Source: Chitinophagaceae bacterium (GTDB lineage: Bacteria > Bacteroidota > Bacteroidia > Chitinophagales > Chitinophagaceae). From it: 64,000 bases of DNA. The notes under the pieces are model-generated. The model saw nothing but the letters and a program-made list of their open reading frames with translations, was not told the DNA's origin and did not search any database. Within the stretch, counting starts at the first letter, position 1, and every line of letters starts with the position of its first letter. Location of the stretch: the NCBI GenBank assembly GCA_017307755.1, contig JAFKGQ010000023.1:32559-96558 (forward strand). Direction: 5' to 3'. The translations under genes and the position numbers were made by a program. Shown piece after piece: positions 8,914-17,621 of this stretch.

Positions 8914-10962
8914 ATGAAAGGGAAGCTTTATTTATTAGCCGTTTGTCTGGTCATGCTGCAGGGAGTGACGGCCCAATGGCCGGTGCAGGACATGCCGTCT
9001 GCCTACCAGGCCTTGTCGTCGGATACAGCCCGGATGCGATGGCTGGTAAAGGCTATCAACGATTCACTGGACGATGACAGGCTGGAGCCTGTCTATAGTT
9101 GGGCCAGAAAAGGATTGGCTTTGTCAGAAGGGGATAAGACGGACACCATGAAAGGCATCTTCAATTATTTTATCGGTAAGGCCTTTACTTATAAACTTCT
9201 GAAACCCGACAGCGCTGTTGTCTATTATAAAAAGGTATTACCATATTTCCCCGACAAGATGCGGAAATATCATGTCTTTGCCCTGCGTGAGCTGATGGAT
9301 AATTACAGTGAGATGGGAAATAAGGATTCCAGCTTCCGGTACCTGGACTCCATAAAGGCCCTCATCGACACCATGCCCGACACTTCCCCCAAAAAGATCA
9401 CCCTTTCCACGAATATCGCCACCGTCTATCAATGGTTTGGCATGTACAAGTCGGCTATCCGCAACTATTATGTGGCTATCAACGGCCACCGGAAGAACGG
9501 CAATACCCGCGGTCTGGGCATGGCCCTGGCCAATCTGGCGGAGCTGTACAATGAATCCGAAGACCTCCCAAAGGCGACGGCCTATGCCAGGGAGGCGCTG
9601 GGTTACCTGGCTGACGTAAACATGCCTTTTATAAAGACAGCCAGCAATCTGGCATCTTATTACACCGATCTCGGGAAATTTGATTCCGCCTTTTTCTATC
9701 TGGAAAGATCGAATAAAGTGGCTGGTACCATCAACGACAGCGCACAGATCTATACAAACCAGTACCTGCTGGCCAATATTTATCTGGGGCAAAAGAAGTT
9801 TGATGCTGCGCGTGTCCTTCTTGAAAAGAACATCGCGGCGTTAAAGTCCGGTGACAGCTGGTTCAACCTCACCCAGACCTGGCTGAGCCTGGCGCATCTT
9901 GACACAAGTCTGTATGCCTACGGTCCGGCCCGGGAGCATCTGTTAAAAGCGCTGGCATTGGCCCGGCGCAATCAGCAGAGCGGATTGATCATGCTGGCCC
10001 TCTCAGATCTCACCACCGTGAGCGCAAAGCTGCATGATTACCAAAAAGCCTATGAATACCAGCAGGAATTGTTATTGCGCAAGGATTCCCTGGCCGATGA
10101 AAAGACAAAAATAAGCCTGGCCGACATGGAAGTCAACTACCAGACACAGCAGAAAGAGGAGCAGATACGACTGCTGCGGCAGGACAATGACATCAAGGAC
10201 CTGCAGCTGTTGAGCAACCGGCGCCGTCTGCTGATCTATATCCTTCTTTTTGCGGCAGTATCGATAACCCTGGGTGTTGTCTTTTATCAACGGAACCTTC
10301 GCAATAAGATAAGGGCAGAGAAGATAAGGTCCGAACTGGAGACAAAGGTGCTCCGGCTTCAAATGAACCCTCACTTCATCTTCAATAGCCTCAACAGCAT
10401 CGAGAACTTTATCATGCGCAACGAGAAACGTCCCGCCATCGATTATCTCAATAAATTTGCCTGTCTGATACGGATCATCCTGGACAGCAGCACGTCGGAG
10501 GTAGTGCCGATAGATAGGGATATGGAGGCCTTACAACTGTATGTGGACCTGGAACAGCTGCGTTTTGACCATAAGTTCAGCTATCAGGCAATGATCGATC
10601 CGGCTTTGCTGGGCGGCGACTACCGGGCCCCCGCGCTGCTTATACAGCCGTATGTTGAAAACGCCATCCTGCATGGACTGGCCAACAGCGAAGAAGACGA
10701 CCTTTGTCTGATGGTGACGGCCACCCTGGAAAATGACAAGATCAAATATGTGATACAGGACAATGGCGTAGGACGGGAAAAGTCAAAAGAATATGTGCGG
10801 AAGAACAGACCTTACCACCGCAGCATGGGACTGGCTATTACGGAGGACAGGATCCATATCTTTAACAACACACAAGAAAGGGCAGTGACGATCACCGACC
10901 TGTATCGTGCCGACAGAAGTGCCGGAGGGACCCGGGTTGAGATCATTCTTAATGCAATGTAA
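8914..10962 (+). CDS. TPR-containing LytS/YehU-type sensor histidine kinase
   Basis: About 682 residues from the ATG at 8914, chosen because it begins a signal peptide (MKGKLYLLAVCLVMLQGVTAQ); 8896 is also possible. Residues about 60-400 are periplasmic tetratricopeptide repeats. A membrane helix follows (about 438-458), then a short coiled coil and a His_kinase domain with QMNPHFIFNSLNSI (phospho-acceptor about His487), then an ATPase with LIQPYVENAILHGL and QDNGVGRE. It autophosphorylates in response to an unknown envelope signal. The next gene, a LytTR regulator, starts one base after its stop, so the two form a two-component pair. Confidence 0.92.
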   Translation: MKGKLYLLAVCLVMLQGVTAQWPVQDMPSAYQALSSDTARMRWLVKAINDSLDDDRLEPVYSWARKGLALSEGDKTDTMKGIFNYFIGKAFTYKLLKPDSAVVYYKKVLPYFPDKMRKYHVFALRELMDNYSEMGNKDSSFRYLDSIKALIDTMPDTSPKKITLSTNIATVYQWFGMYKSAIRNYYVAINGHRKNGNTRGLGMALANLAELYNESEDLPKATAYAREALGYLADVNMPFIKTASNLASYYTDLGKFDSAFFYLERSNKVAGTINDSAQIYTNQYLLANIYLGQKKFDAARVLLEKNIAALKSGDSWFNLTQTWLSLAHLDTSLYAYGPAREHLLKALALARRNQQSGLIMLALSDLTTVSAKLHDYQKAYEYQQELLLRKDSLADEKTKISLADMEVNYQTQQKEEQIRLLRQDNDIKDLQLLSNRRRLLIYILLFAAVSITLGVVFYQRNLRNKIRAEKIRSELETKVLRLQMNPHFIFNSLNSIENFIMRNEKRPAIDYLNKFACLIRIILDSSTSEVVPIDRDMEALQLYVDLEQLRFDHKFSYQAMIDPALLGGDYRAPALLIQPYVENAILHGLANSEEDDLCLMVTATLENDKIKYVIQDNGVGREKSKEYVRKNRPYHRSMGLAITEDRIHIFNNTQERAVTITDLYRADRSAGGTRVEIILNAM

Positions 10963-10963
10963 G

Positions 10964-11713
10964 ATGGAACCATTAAAAGCCATATTAGTAGATGATGAGC
11001 TCAGCAGTTTGCAGAACCTGGAGCAAAAGCTGACCGAATTTTGCCCGGATATAGCCATTGTCGCCACTACGAGAAGGCCCGAGGAGGCCATCCAGCTTAT
11101 CCGGCAGCATCGGCCGGATGTCGTTTTTCTGGACATCGAAATGCCCCGGATGAACGGGTTCCTGATGTTGGATGAGCTGGGTGAACTGGGCTTCGAGATC
11201 ATTTTTACCACCGCCTATAACCATTATGCAGTGGATGCCATCCGTATCAGCGCTTTTGATTATCTTATGAAACCCGTGGCTATCAAGGATCTGCAAGGCG
11301 CGGTAGAAAGGCTGTCCCGTCAGCGGCAGGTACAGACAAAGGATAAACTGGATGTATTACGACAATCCCTGGGGTCCGTCAGAAGCCAGGAGGAAAAGAT
11401 CGCCGTACCTACCGCGGAAGGGTTGGAGTTCATCCCTATCAAGGATATCCTGCACATTGAATCCAGCTCGAATTACTCCCGGCTCTTCTTTCTGGAAGGG
11501 AAGTCCATTCTGGTGACAAGGCTGTTAAAAGAATTCGAGGACCTGCTGTTGCCGTATCATTTTTTCAGGGTGCATAATTCCCATCTCATCAACCTAAAAC
11601 ATATCAAACGTTATATCCGGGGTGAAGGTGGACAGGTCGTGATGCAGAACGGAGATGTCATCGACGTATCGCGCCGGAAAAAGGATGAATTCCTCAAGCT
11701 CATTGTCACCTGA
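10964..11713 (+). CDS. LytTR-family response regulator
   Basis: 249 residues from the ATG at 10964, one base after the kinase stop. An N-terminal receiver has the acidic pair VDDE, phospho-acceptor Asp57 (VVFLDIEMPRMNGF) and the conserved Lys in FDYLMKPV. A C-terminal LytTR DNA-binding domain (about 145-245) includes HIESSSNYSRLFF and a typical FFRVHNSHLINLKHI segment. It is the cognate output of the kinase. LytTR proteins bind short direct repeats; I did not identify such sites nearby. Confidence 0.93.
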   Translation: MEPLKAILVDDELSSLQNLEQKLTEFCPDIAIVATTRRPEEAIQLIRQHRPDVVFLDIEMPRMNGFLMLDELGELGFEIIFTTAYNHYAVDAIRISAFDYLMKPVAIKDLQGAVERLSRQRQVQTKDKLDVLRQSLGSVRSQEEKIAVPTAEGLEFIPIKDILHIESSSNYSRLFFLEGKSILVTRLLKEFEDLLLPYHFFRVHNSHLINLKHIKRYIRGEGGQVVMQNGDVIDVSRRKKDEFLKLIVT

Positions 11714-11715
11714 AA

Positions 11716-12240
11716 CTATTTTTCACTAAGCGCTTTCAGCTGACCAAGTCCTTTGGTAAAATCCCTGTTCAGATTTTTTTCGATGACACCGAACAGTTTG
11801 AGGATATTCATGGGATAGGGGGTGGAGCTGGCGATGCCCCAGGTGGCCCTGGTCGTTCCCCGCTCGTGCTCCAGTCTGATCCAGGCATCTCCGACACCTG
11901 CAAAGGGCCGGATAAAATTGATACGGCTGGTCATTTCGGTATTTTCTTTTACCCCCGTGATGGTCTGGTTGCCGGCGCCAACGTTCTTCTCGGCGCTATC
12001 CCAGGCATAAGCAGCGCCGGGTGCGCCGTCCGTACCCGTATATTCCTGGCGAACGTTGGGGTCCCTGTCCAGCCATGGGTTCCAGCGGTTGATCGCATGC
12101 AGGGAATTTGTGTTCTGCCAGACTTTTTCGATAGGAGCATTGATAAGAACGGATCTCTCAAACTGCCATTTGGTACCCACCAGGGCCGCCACCAGCAGGA
12201 ATAGCAGGATGATCCCGATAATGATATAAACAGCAAGCAT
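11716..12240 (-). CDS. Membrane-anchored SRPBCC (polyketide-cyclase-like) protein
   Basis: 174 residues. One N-terminal membrane helix (VYIIIGIILLFLLVAALVG) is followed by a START/SRPBCC fold with the characteristic opening SVLINAPIEKVWQ and the segment NRWNPWLDRDPN. These domains bind hydrophobic ligands; catalysis is not implied. The gene ends two bases from the response-regulator stop (convergent) and lies downstream of the AraC gene on the same strand with a 43-base gap. Function unknown. Confidence 0.8.
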   Translation of the reverse strand: MLAVYIIIGIILLFLLVAALVGTKWQFERSVLINAPIEKVWQNTNSLHAINRWNPWLDRDPNVRQEYTGTDGAPGAAYAWDSAEKNVGAGNQTITGVKENTEMTSRINFIRPFAGVGDAWIRLEHERGTTRATWGIASSTPYPMNILKLFGVIEKNLNRDFTKGLGQLKALSEK

Positions 12241-12283
12241 AGTAGTGGTGTTTATATAAATATATAAAATATTCCGGATGGAT

Positions 12284-13141
12284 CTATGCCGCGGCGATAC
12301 CTTGTATATTCTTCCTGAACTGCGTGGGGGTGATCCCCTTGTACTTCTTAAAGGTCTTTGTCAGATGGCTTTCATCCGTAAAACCCAGCTCATCAGCTAT
12401 TTCATTCAATCTCATATCGCTGTGGCGCAGCCTGGCCTCCACCAGTGAAAGTTTGTAATGGATGATGTATTGCTGCAGGTTCTCTCCCGCCTCTTTTTTA
12501 AAATATTCACCCACATAATGGAGGGAGATGTTAAAATGGGCCGCGAGATGTTCCGCCTTTAGTTTGGAGGGGTCGTATATGTTCTGATGGATATAGTTGA
12601 TGATCCGGAGGGCAGTATTATCCGTTCGCTTATCCATATAATCCCCGCTGATATTTCTTGCCACCAGGGTGATCAGGGTATTTATCAGCTGCTGGACCAG
12701 CTCTTTCTGCAGGAGCTGTCCTTCTGCATATTCCTTGAGAAGCGCTTCTATCACCGCCCTGGCCAGGGGTTTGTCATGCAGGTTCTGAATGATACAGCCA
12801 TTGCTGTGATTGTTCTCAAAGATATATTCCAGCTTATGTATCCATTGTCCCAGAGGATTGCGCTCATCTTTTACCATCTGCCCCTGCAGATAAATGTTGT
12901 TAAAGCGGATGAACAAAAAGGAGGTGAATTCCTTTACCACGAAATAATGTGTGTCCATCGGTCTTAGCAGAAAAAGATTGTTTGCCATATAAGGGAACAC
13001 ATTGCCATTTACGTTATGGGTGCCTTCCCCGGATACGATATATACCAGTTCGAAATAACTGTGTTTGTGTGTCTTCAATGGACAGTCGCCCGAGGCAACA
13101 ACCTCGATGCCAAAAGGTTGGAACAAGTGTTCTGTATGCAT
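12284..13141 (-). CDS. AraC-family transcriptional regulator
   Basis: 285 residues. The N-terminal half is a cupin-like ligand-binding domain (HKHSYFELVYIVSGEGTHNVNG). The C-terminal 100 residues hold two helix-turn-helix motifs: AEHLAAHFNISLHYVGEYFKK, and the second with LNEIADELGFTDESHLTKTF followed by the family signature KKYKGITPTQFRK. It is transcribed divergently from the quinone-oxidoreductase-like gene, 92 bases away, and probably controls it. The effector is unknown. Confidence 0.92.
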   Translation of the reverse strand: MHTEHLFQPFGIEVVASGDCPLKTHKHSYFELVYIVSGEGTHNVNGNVFPYMANNLFLLRPMDTHYFVVKEFTSFLFIRFNNIYLQGQMVKDERNPLGQWIHKLEYIFENNHSNGCIIQNLHDKPLARAVIEALLKEYAEGQLLQKELVQQLINTLITLVARNISGDYMDKRTDNTALRIINYIHQNIYDPSKLKAEHLAAHFNISLHYVGEYFKKEAGENLQQYIIHYKLSLVEARLRHSDMRLNEIADELGFTDESHLTKTFKKYKGITPTQFRKNIQGIAAA

Positions 13142-13233
13142 AACCTAAAAAACTACAGGATAATCCCCAAATTATACAAGGGTTGCACCGGGTGGCCGGC
13201 AGACCTTTGTCAAACAATAAAGATAATAAATCT

Positions 13234-14190
13234 ATGAAGGCAATAACACTTTCGAAGAACGGAGATATCGAAAACCTTATTGTAAAAGAGGTAGCCCGTC
13301 CCAACCTGCAGCCGGGCGAAGTATTGATACAGACAAAAGCTTTGTCCGTCAACCCTGTGGATAATTTTGTGCGGGCATACAGCCAGGCAATGGAAACTTA
13401 TCTGCAACCCGTGCCCGGCGAGGATATCATCATCGGGTGGGATGTGGCCGGTGTGGTGACGGAGACGGGTGCAGCCGTAAAAGGCCTTAAAAAAGGAGAT
13501 GAGGTATTCGGGTTGATAAAATTCCCCGGCAATGGCAAGGGATATGCCGGGTATGTGGCAGCCCCGGCGGACCAGCTGGCGTCCAAACCATCCAATATCT
13601 CTTTTGAAGAAGCCGCTGCCGCGACGCTGGCAGCCCTGACGGCCTGGCAATCGCTGGTCACTTATGGGAAAGTACAAAAAGGAGAAAAGGTATTGATACA
13701 TGCCGCGGCGGGCGGGGTCGGGCATTTTGCCGTACAACTGGCGAAATACCTGGGCGCCTATGTCATCGGCACGGCATCCGGCGCCAACAGAGAGTTTGTG
13801 CTGTCGCTGGGGGCAGACGAGTTCATCGATTATACAAAGGAAAAGTTTGAGGAAAAAATAAAGGATGCCGACCTGGTGCTCGACCCCATTGCGGGTGACC
13901 ATGTGTTGCGGAGCCTGGATGCCGTAAGACCCGGTGGTCGGGTCATTACCCTGCTATCCTATTTTGAAGGTCCCATTGCAGAGAAGGCCCGGGCAAAAGA
14001 CATATTTACGCACAGGCTGGATGTCGTTTCGAATGGCGAGGACCAGCGGCATATTGCCGCATTGTTGGAAAAAGGGGCGCTACGGACCCGTATATCGGAG
14101 ACATTCTCTTTTGATGAAATGGGCAAGGCGCATCAGCAGATAGCTACGGGTAAGACCCGAGGGAAGATCGCAGTGAAAGTGGATTTTTAA
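13234..14190 (+). CDS. NADP-dependent zinc-free alcohol dehydrogenase / quinone oxidoreductase
   Basis: 318 residues from the ATG at 13234 (MKAITLSKNG). The N-terminal GroES-like domain lacks the catalytic-zinc ligands. The Rossmann part carries the nucleotide-binding motif HAAAGGVGHFAVQLAKYLGA, typical of NADPH quinone reductases, which reduce quinones or enones. It is divergent from an AraC regulator and its stop overlaps that of the downstream AraC gene (shared TTAA at 14187-14190). Such genes often respond to electrophile stress, but the inducer here is unknown. Confidence 0.92.
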   Translation: MKAITLSKNGDIENLIVKEVARPNLQPGEVLIQTKALSVNPVDNFVRAYSQAMETYLQPVPGEDIIIGWDVAGVVTETGAAVKGLKKGDEVFGLIKFPGNGKGYAGYVAAPADQLASKPSNISFEEAAAATLAALTAWQSLVTYGKVQKGEKVLIHAAAGGVGHFAVQLAKYLGAYVIGTASGANREFVLSLGADEFIDYTKEKFEEKIKDADLVLDPIAGDHVLRSLDAVRPGGRVITLLSYFEGPIAEKARAKDIFTHRLDVVSNGEDQRHIAALLEKGALRTRISETFSFDEMGKAHQQIATGKTRGKIAVKVDF

Positions 14191-14945
14191 ACATCCGGCA
14201 TATTCTTCAGGTATTCCCTGGGACTGCGATGGGTGAACTCCTTGAATACGCGTATAAAATGACTGGGGTCCGCGTAATCATGTTCATAGGCGAGATCTGC
14301 AAGCCGGGAGAATTTCCCCTGGTTGAGCTGACGGAATGCGGCATCAAACTGGCAGATCTTGCGGAACATTTTTGGGGAAAGCCCGACGTGTGATTCGAAC
14401 ATACGCTGAAAGGTCCTTTCCGTGACACAAAGTTCGCGCTGAAGATCCTGCAGGGATATCAGCCCCTTCGCCATCTGTATGGCGTTGGTGGCATAAGCGA
14501 CAGCGTTATGTACGCCGGCGTGGCTGCCGGCAGCCAGTTTCAGTACATATTCATCCATCAGCTGCAAGCGTTCGCTTAAGACAGCCGTATCCTGCAGGGG
14601 TTGTAACAGACTCATTTTCCCCGCGGGTAAGAGGAGAGACAAATCGATCCTCTTATCCGTCATTTCTTTTGCGTCAAATCCAAAGAAAGCCTTCAGGACA
14701 GGCGGGTAAAGAAAATAGGCGATGATGGTAACATGTCCGTCAGCATTGAATTCCACAGGCTGAACAGTCTGTCCATAAAGCAACAGTTCATCCTTCTCTC
14801 CAGTAGACTGAAAAACAATACCCGGATGACCATTGGCTATCAACGGTATCACCAAATCCCCTGGCAACCGGGGCTCCCATAGCACGACCCTGTAACGTAC
14901 ATATGCGGCTATGGCCGGTGGCGGTAAAAGAAACTGTGTTTGCAT
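14187..14945 (-). CDS. AraC-family transcriptional regulator (DUF6597-like N-terminus)
   Basis: 252 residues. The N-terminus (FLLPPPAIAAYVRYRVVLWE) resembles the DUF6597 sensor seen in many Bacteroidota AraC proteins. The C-terminal DNA-binding domain has ISLQDLQRELCVTERTFQRM and LADLAYEHDYADPSHFIRVF, ending in the family signature FKEFTHRSPREYLKN. It lies 12 bases downstream of the MFS transporter gene on the same strand, so the two are probably co-transcribed and the regulator may control the transporter. Confidence 0.9.
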   Translation of the reverse strand: MQTQFLLPPPAIAAYVRYRVVLWEPRLPGDLVIPLIANGHPGIVFQSTGEKDELLLYGQTVQPVEFNADGHVTIIAYFLYPPVLKAFFGFDAKEMTDKRIDLSLLLPAGKMSLLQPLQDTAVLSERLQLMDEYVLKLAAGSHAGVHNAVAYATNAIQMAKGLISLQDLQRELCVTERTFQRMFESHVGLSPKMFRKICQFDAAFRQLNQGKFSRLADLAYEHDYADPSHFIRVFKEFTHRSPREYLKNMPDV

Positions 14946-14957
14946 GGGTAAGGCAAT

Positions 14958-16154
14958 TTATGAATAAATCTTCTTATTCCTATAGGCACTACTCATCGTA
15001 AGCAAGGCGCCAAACAGGACGATGAGCGCTCCTATCAAAGGAGTGGCCCGGAGGCCCAGGGCTTGCGTATTCAGGATCAGCCCGCCCACGTAGGAGCCGA
15101 TGGCTACACCCAGGTTGAAGGCAGAGATATTCAGGGATGATGCGATCTCCTCTGTTCCGGGCAGGTATTTTTCCGAAAGCTGCACGATATACAGCTGTAG
15201 TCCCGGTACTGTTGCAAAAGACAGGCCACCCATCACAAACAAGGTAATGACGGCAGGTATCTTATAGGCGACTGTAAAGCTGAACAGCAGCAGGATAATT
15301 GTCTGCAGAAAAAACAGCCGGACCAGGGTCTTTACGGGGTGGGTATTGGACAATTTCCCTCCCGCCAGGTTCCCCAGGGCAATGGCCAATCCATATATCA
15401 ACAGCAGGATACTGACCGAGGCGGCAGGGAATCCCGTAATATTTTCCAACAGGCTTGCCATATAAGTGAAGGGCACAAAGGTACCGCCATAGCCAAAGGC
15501 TGTAATAGCCAGGACGGTGAGGATACGGCCGTTGCCCAGCACTTTCAACTGGTGTTTTAGTTTCAGCGGGGTAGGGGTTCTGATATCGGAAGGCACCAAC
15601 GCCAGGGTGGCCGTACATCCGATGGCTCCCAACAGGGCTACACCCAAAAAGGTAGCCCTCCATCCAAAATGTTGTCCTATAAAAGTACCTAATGGTACGC
15701 CGGCGATGATGGCAATGGTCAACCCCGCAAACATGATCGCAATGGCAGTCGCTTTTTTATCAGGAGGTACGACCGTGGCGGCAATAGTGGCTCCGACACC
15801 AAAAAAAGTGGCATGAGCAAATCCTGAGAGGAAACGGGCGATGAGCAGCATGGCAAAATCCGTGGCCAGTGCCGAGGCGATATGTCCGGCGATAAACAGC
15901 ATCATGAGGCCGGCCAGCAAAGGTTTGCGGGGTACTTTACCCGTCAGGACTGTGAGCAGGGGACCGCCGATGGCTACCCCCATGGCATAAATGCTGACCA
16001 GGGCTCCGGAGGCAGCGACACTAACCCCCAGGCTTTGGGCGATGGTAGGCAGGATACCCACGGCCACAAATTCGGTGGTGCCGATGGCAAATGCGCTGAT
16101 AGTAAGGGCCCAGAGGGCGGGATGTAAGGTACTGCTGAGTGTTTTGTATTTCAT
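14958..16154 (-). CDS. MFS transporter, AraJ/YdhP-like drug or sugar efflux family (12 TM)
   Basis: 398 residues with twelve hydrophobic segments. The opening ALWALTISAFAIGTTEFVAV is characteristic of the DHA1 AraJ/PbuE/YdhP group (the 'TTEF' motif), proton-driven exporters of drugs, purines or arabinose-like sugars in the inner membrane. It is divergent from a LysR gene, 77 bases away, and is followed by an AraC gene. TAATTTTG lies 4 bases before the ATG on its strand, suggesting a leaderless or nearly leaderless mRNA. The transported substrate is unknown. Confidence 0.92.
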   Translation of the reverse strand: MKYKTLSSTLHPALWALTISAFAIGTTEFVAVGILPTIAQSLGVSVAASGALVSIYAMGVAIGGPLLTVLTGKVPRKPLLAGLMMLFIAGHIASALATDFAMLLIARFLSGFAHATFFGVGATIAATVVPPDKKATAIAIMFAGLTIAIIAGVPLGTFIGQHFGWRATFLGVALLGAIGCTATLALVPSDIRTPTPLKLKHQLKVLGNGRILTVLAITAFGYGGTFVPFTYMASLLENITGFPAASVSILLLIYGLAIALGNLAGGKLSNTHPVKTLVRLFFLQTIILLLFSFTVAYKIPAVITLFVMGGLSFATVPGLQLYIVQLSEKYLPGTEEIASSLNISAFNLGVAIGSYVGGLILNTQALGLRATPLIGALIVLFGALLTMSSAYRNKKIYS

Positions 16155-16158
16155 GGGG

Positions 16159-16228
16159 CAAAATTATTTCTGGCATATCTATAAACATAATTATATAATT
16201 TTATCCTATCAATCATTAAAATAATAGG
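16159..16228. promoter_or_regulatory. Divergent MFS / LysR control region
   Basis: The AT-rich gap holds the minus-strand -7 element TAATTTTG (16166-16159), only 4 bases from the MFS start; a 12-bp palindrome AATTATATAATT (16189-16200); and an interrupted inverted repeat CCTAT (16205-16209) / ATAGG (16224-16228) just before the LysR start at 16232. LysR proteins typically bind such a divergent gap, repress themselves and activate the neighbour. Assignment of a specific site is inference. Confidence 0.4.
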
Positions 16229-16231
16229 TCA

Positions 16232-17134
16232 ATGTTACTCAACCTGGAATGGTTCCGGACCTTCAAGACCATCTACGAGACGGGATCGCTCACTTCGACG
16301 GCGCAAATGCTGTATATATCGCAGCCGGGTGTCAGTCTTCATCTCAGCAACCTGGAGTCGTATGTCGGCTACAGGCTGTTTGACAGGATGGCAAGGAAAA
16401 TGGTGCCTACTGAAAGGGCAAAAGTTTTATATAACTTTATCATTGACGGGGTTTCCCGGCTGGAAGAGGCCGAATCGCATTTTCATAAGAGCACGGATAC
16501 GGACAGGGCCACCATCAGCATCGGCATGTGTATGGAAACCTTTCAGTTCACGTTGGAGCAATACATTTCTTCCCTGCCTTTTAATGTAAGTATCCGGTTT
16601 GGAGAATATCAGGCGATGGAAGAAGGACTCGACAATGGCTCGCTGGATCTGATCATTACTCCCCGGCAGGGCCAGCAGACGGGGATGGAATACACCGCCT
16701 TTTCCAGGGAGCGGATCGTCCTGGTCAGTGGGGGACAGCAGGATAGCAAGGTCTTCGGACAGCTGATCAAAAAAGGTGAGTATGATGAGGCGGAAAAATG
16801 GCTAAAACAACAGCGATGGTACAGCACGGCCGCCGACATGGAACATCTCCGGAAGTTCTGGCATAATAATTTTGACAAACACCCCGATTTCCGGCCTAAT
16901 TATATTGTACCCAACAAGTGTTCGATCGTCAGGTGCCTCAGCAATGAAAAGGGCTTTGCCGTCATCCCCGATTTTCTCTGCCGTACTGAGCTGAAGGAAA
17001 AGAAACTAAGGTTGATATGGGAGGGAAAGAATATCATGGAGAATACGCTCTATTTCGGAAAGAGAAAAAAGACGATGTTTGCCCGGGAGATTACCCTGAT
17101 CGAGAGCTTTTTTAAACGCCAGTCGATGGTATAA
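16232..17134 (+). CDS. LysR-family transcriptional regulator
   Basis: 300 residues, the normal family length. The N-terminal winged helix (FKTIYETGSLTSTAQMLYIS, then SQPGVSLHLSNLESYVGYRL) is canonical. Residues about 90-295 form the periplasmic-binding-protein-like effector domain (ATISIGMCMETFQFTLEQY...). It is divergent from the AraJ-like MFS gene and is the obvious candidate to regulate it. Effector unknown. Confidence 0.93.
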   Translation: MLLNLEWFRTFKTIYETGSLTSTAQMLYISQPGVSLHLSNLESYVGYRLFDRMARKMVPTERAKVLYNFIIDGVSRLEEAESHFHKSTDTDRATISIGMCMETFQFTLEQYISSLPFNVSIRFGEYQAMEEGLDNGSLDLIITPRQGQQTGMEYTAFSRERIVLVSGGQQDSKVFGQLIKKGEYDEAEKWLKQQRWYSTAADMEHLRKFWHNNFDKHPDFRPNYIVPNKCSIVRCLSNEKGFAVIPDFLCRTELKEKKLRLIWEGKNIMENTLYFGKRKKTMFAREITLIESFFKRQSMV

Positions 17135-17264
17135 GATAGACGGGAAGCGGGCTTTCTCCGGACGAACCCCTTCCGACGGTCCCTAAAAAACTTCCGGTGT
17201 TTGTCCTATCCCGGAAAGTTCGGTTGTCTACAGTATATACAATCACTATTTAAAAAGTATTACC

Positions 17265-17621
17265 ATGAAAGAGTTTGCATTGATCTTCCGAACAAGTACC
17301 GACAACGAATTCAAGCCGTCGCCCGCACAGATGCAGGATATCCTGACCTCCTGGACAAACTGGATGGGGGGTATTGCCGCCAAGAACAGACTGATCGACA
17401 AAGGCACCCGGTTGGGGATTGCCGGATCAAAAACCCTTGCACCGGGCAACGTGGTCACGGACGGTCCATACACCGAGATAAAGGAATTTATCAATGGGGT
17501 CATGTACATCCGTGCCGAAAACATCGACGAGGCGGTGGAGCTGGCGAAGGGCTGCCCCATGCTGAATGGAGGGGGCAAGGTAGAGATAAGACCGCTGGTA
17601 ACTTCCGATAATTTCTCATGA
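17265..17621 (+). CDS. YCII-related (DGPF-family) protein
   Basis: 118 residues, a single dimeric alpha-beta ferredoxin-like domain. The family hallmark, usually DGPF, appears as TDGPYTEIKEFI, followed by the usual AVELAKGCPMLNGGGKVEIRP segment. DGPF proteins are almost always found beside ECF42 sigma factors; their biochemical role is unknown. Its stop overlaps the next start as ATGA (17618-17621), indicating translational coupling. Confidence 0.92.
   Translation: MKEFALIFRTSTDNEFKPSPAQMQDILTSWTNWMGGIAAKNRLIDKGTRLGIAGSKTLAPGNVVTDGPYTEIKEFINGVMYIRAENIDEAVELAKGCPMLNGGGKVEIRPLVTSDNFS

Noticed and set aside
13210..13902. Minus-strand open frame opposite the quinone oxidoreductase
   Set aside because: The plus strand encodes a complete family member; the minus frame has no known domain.
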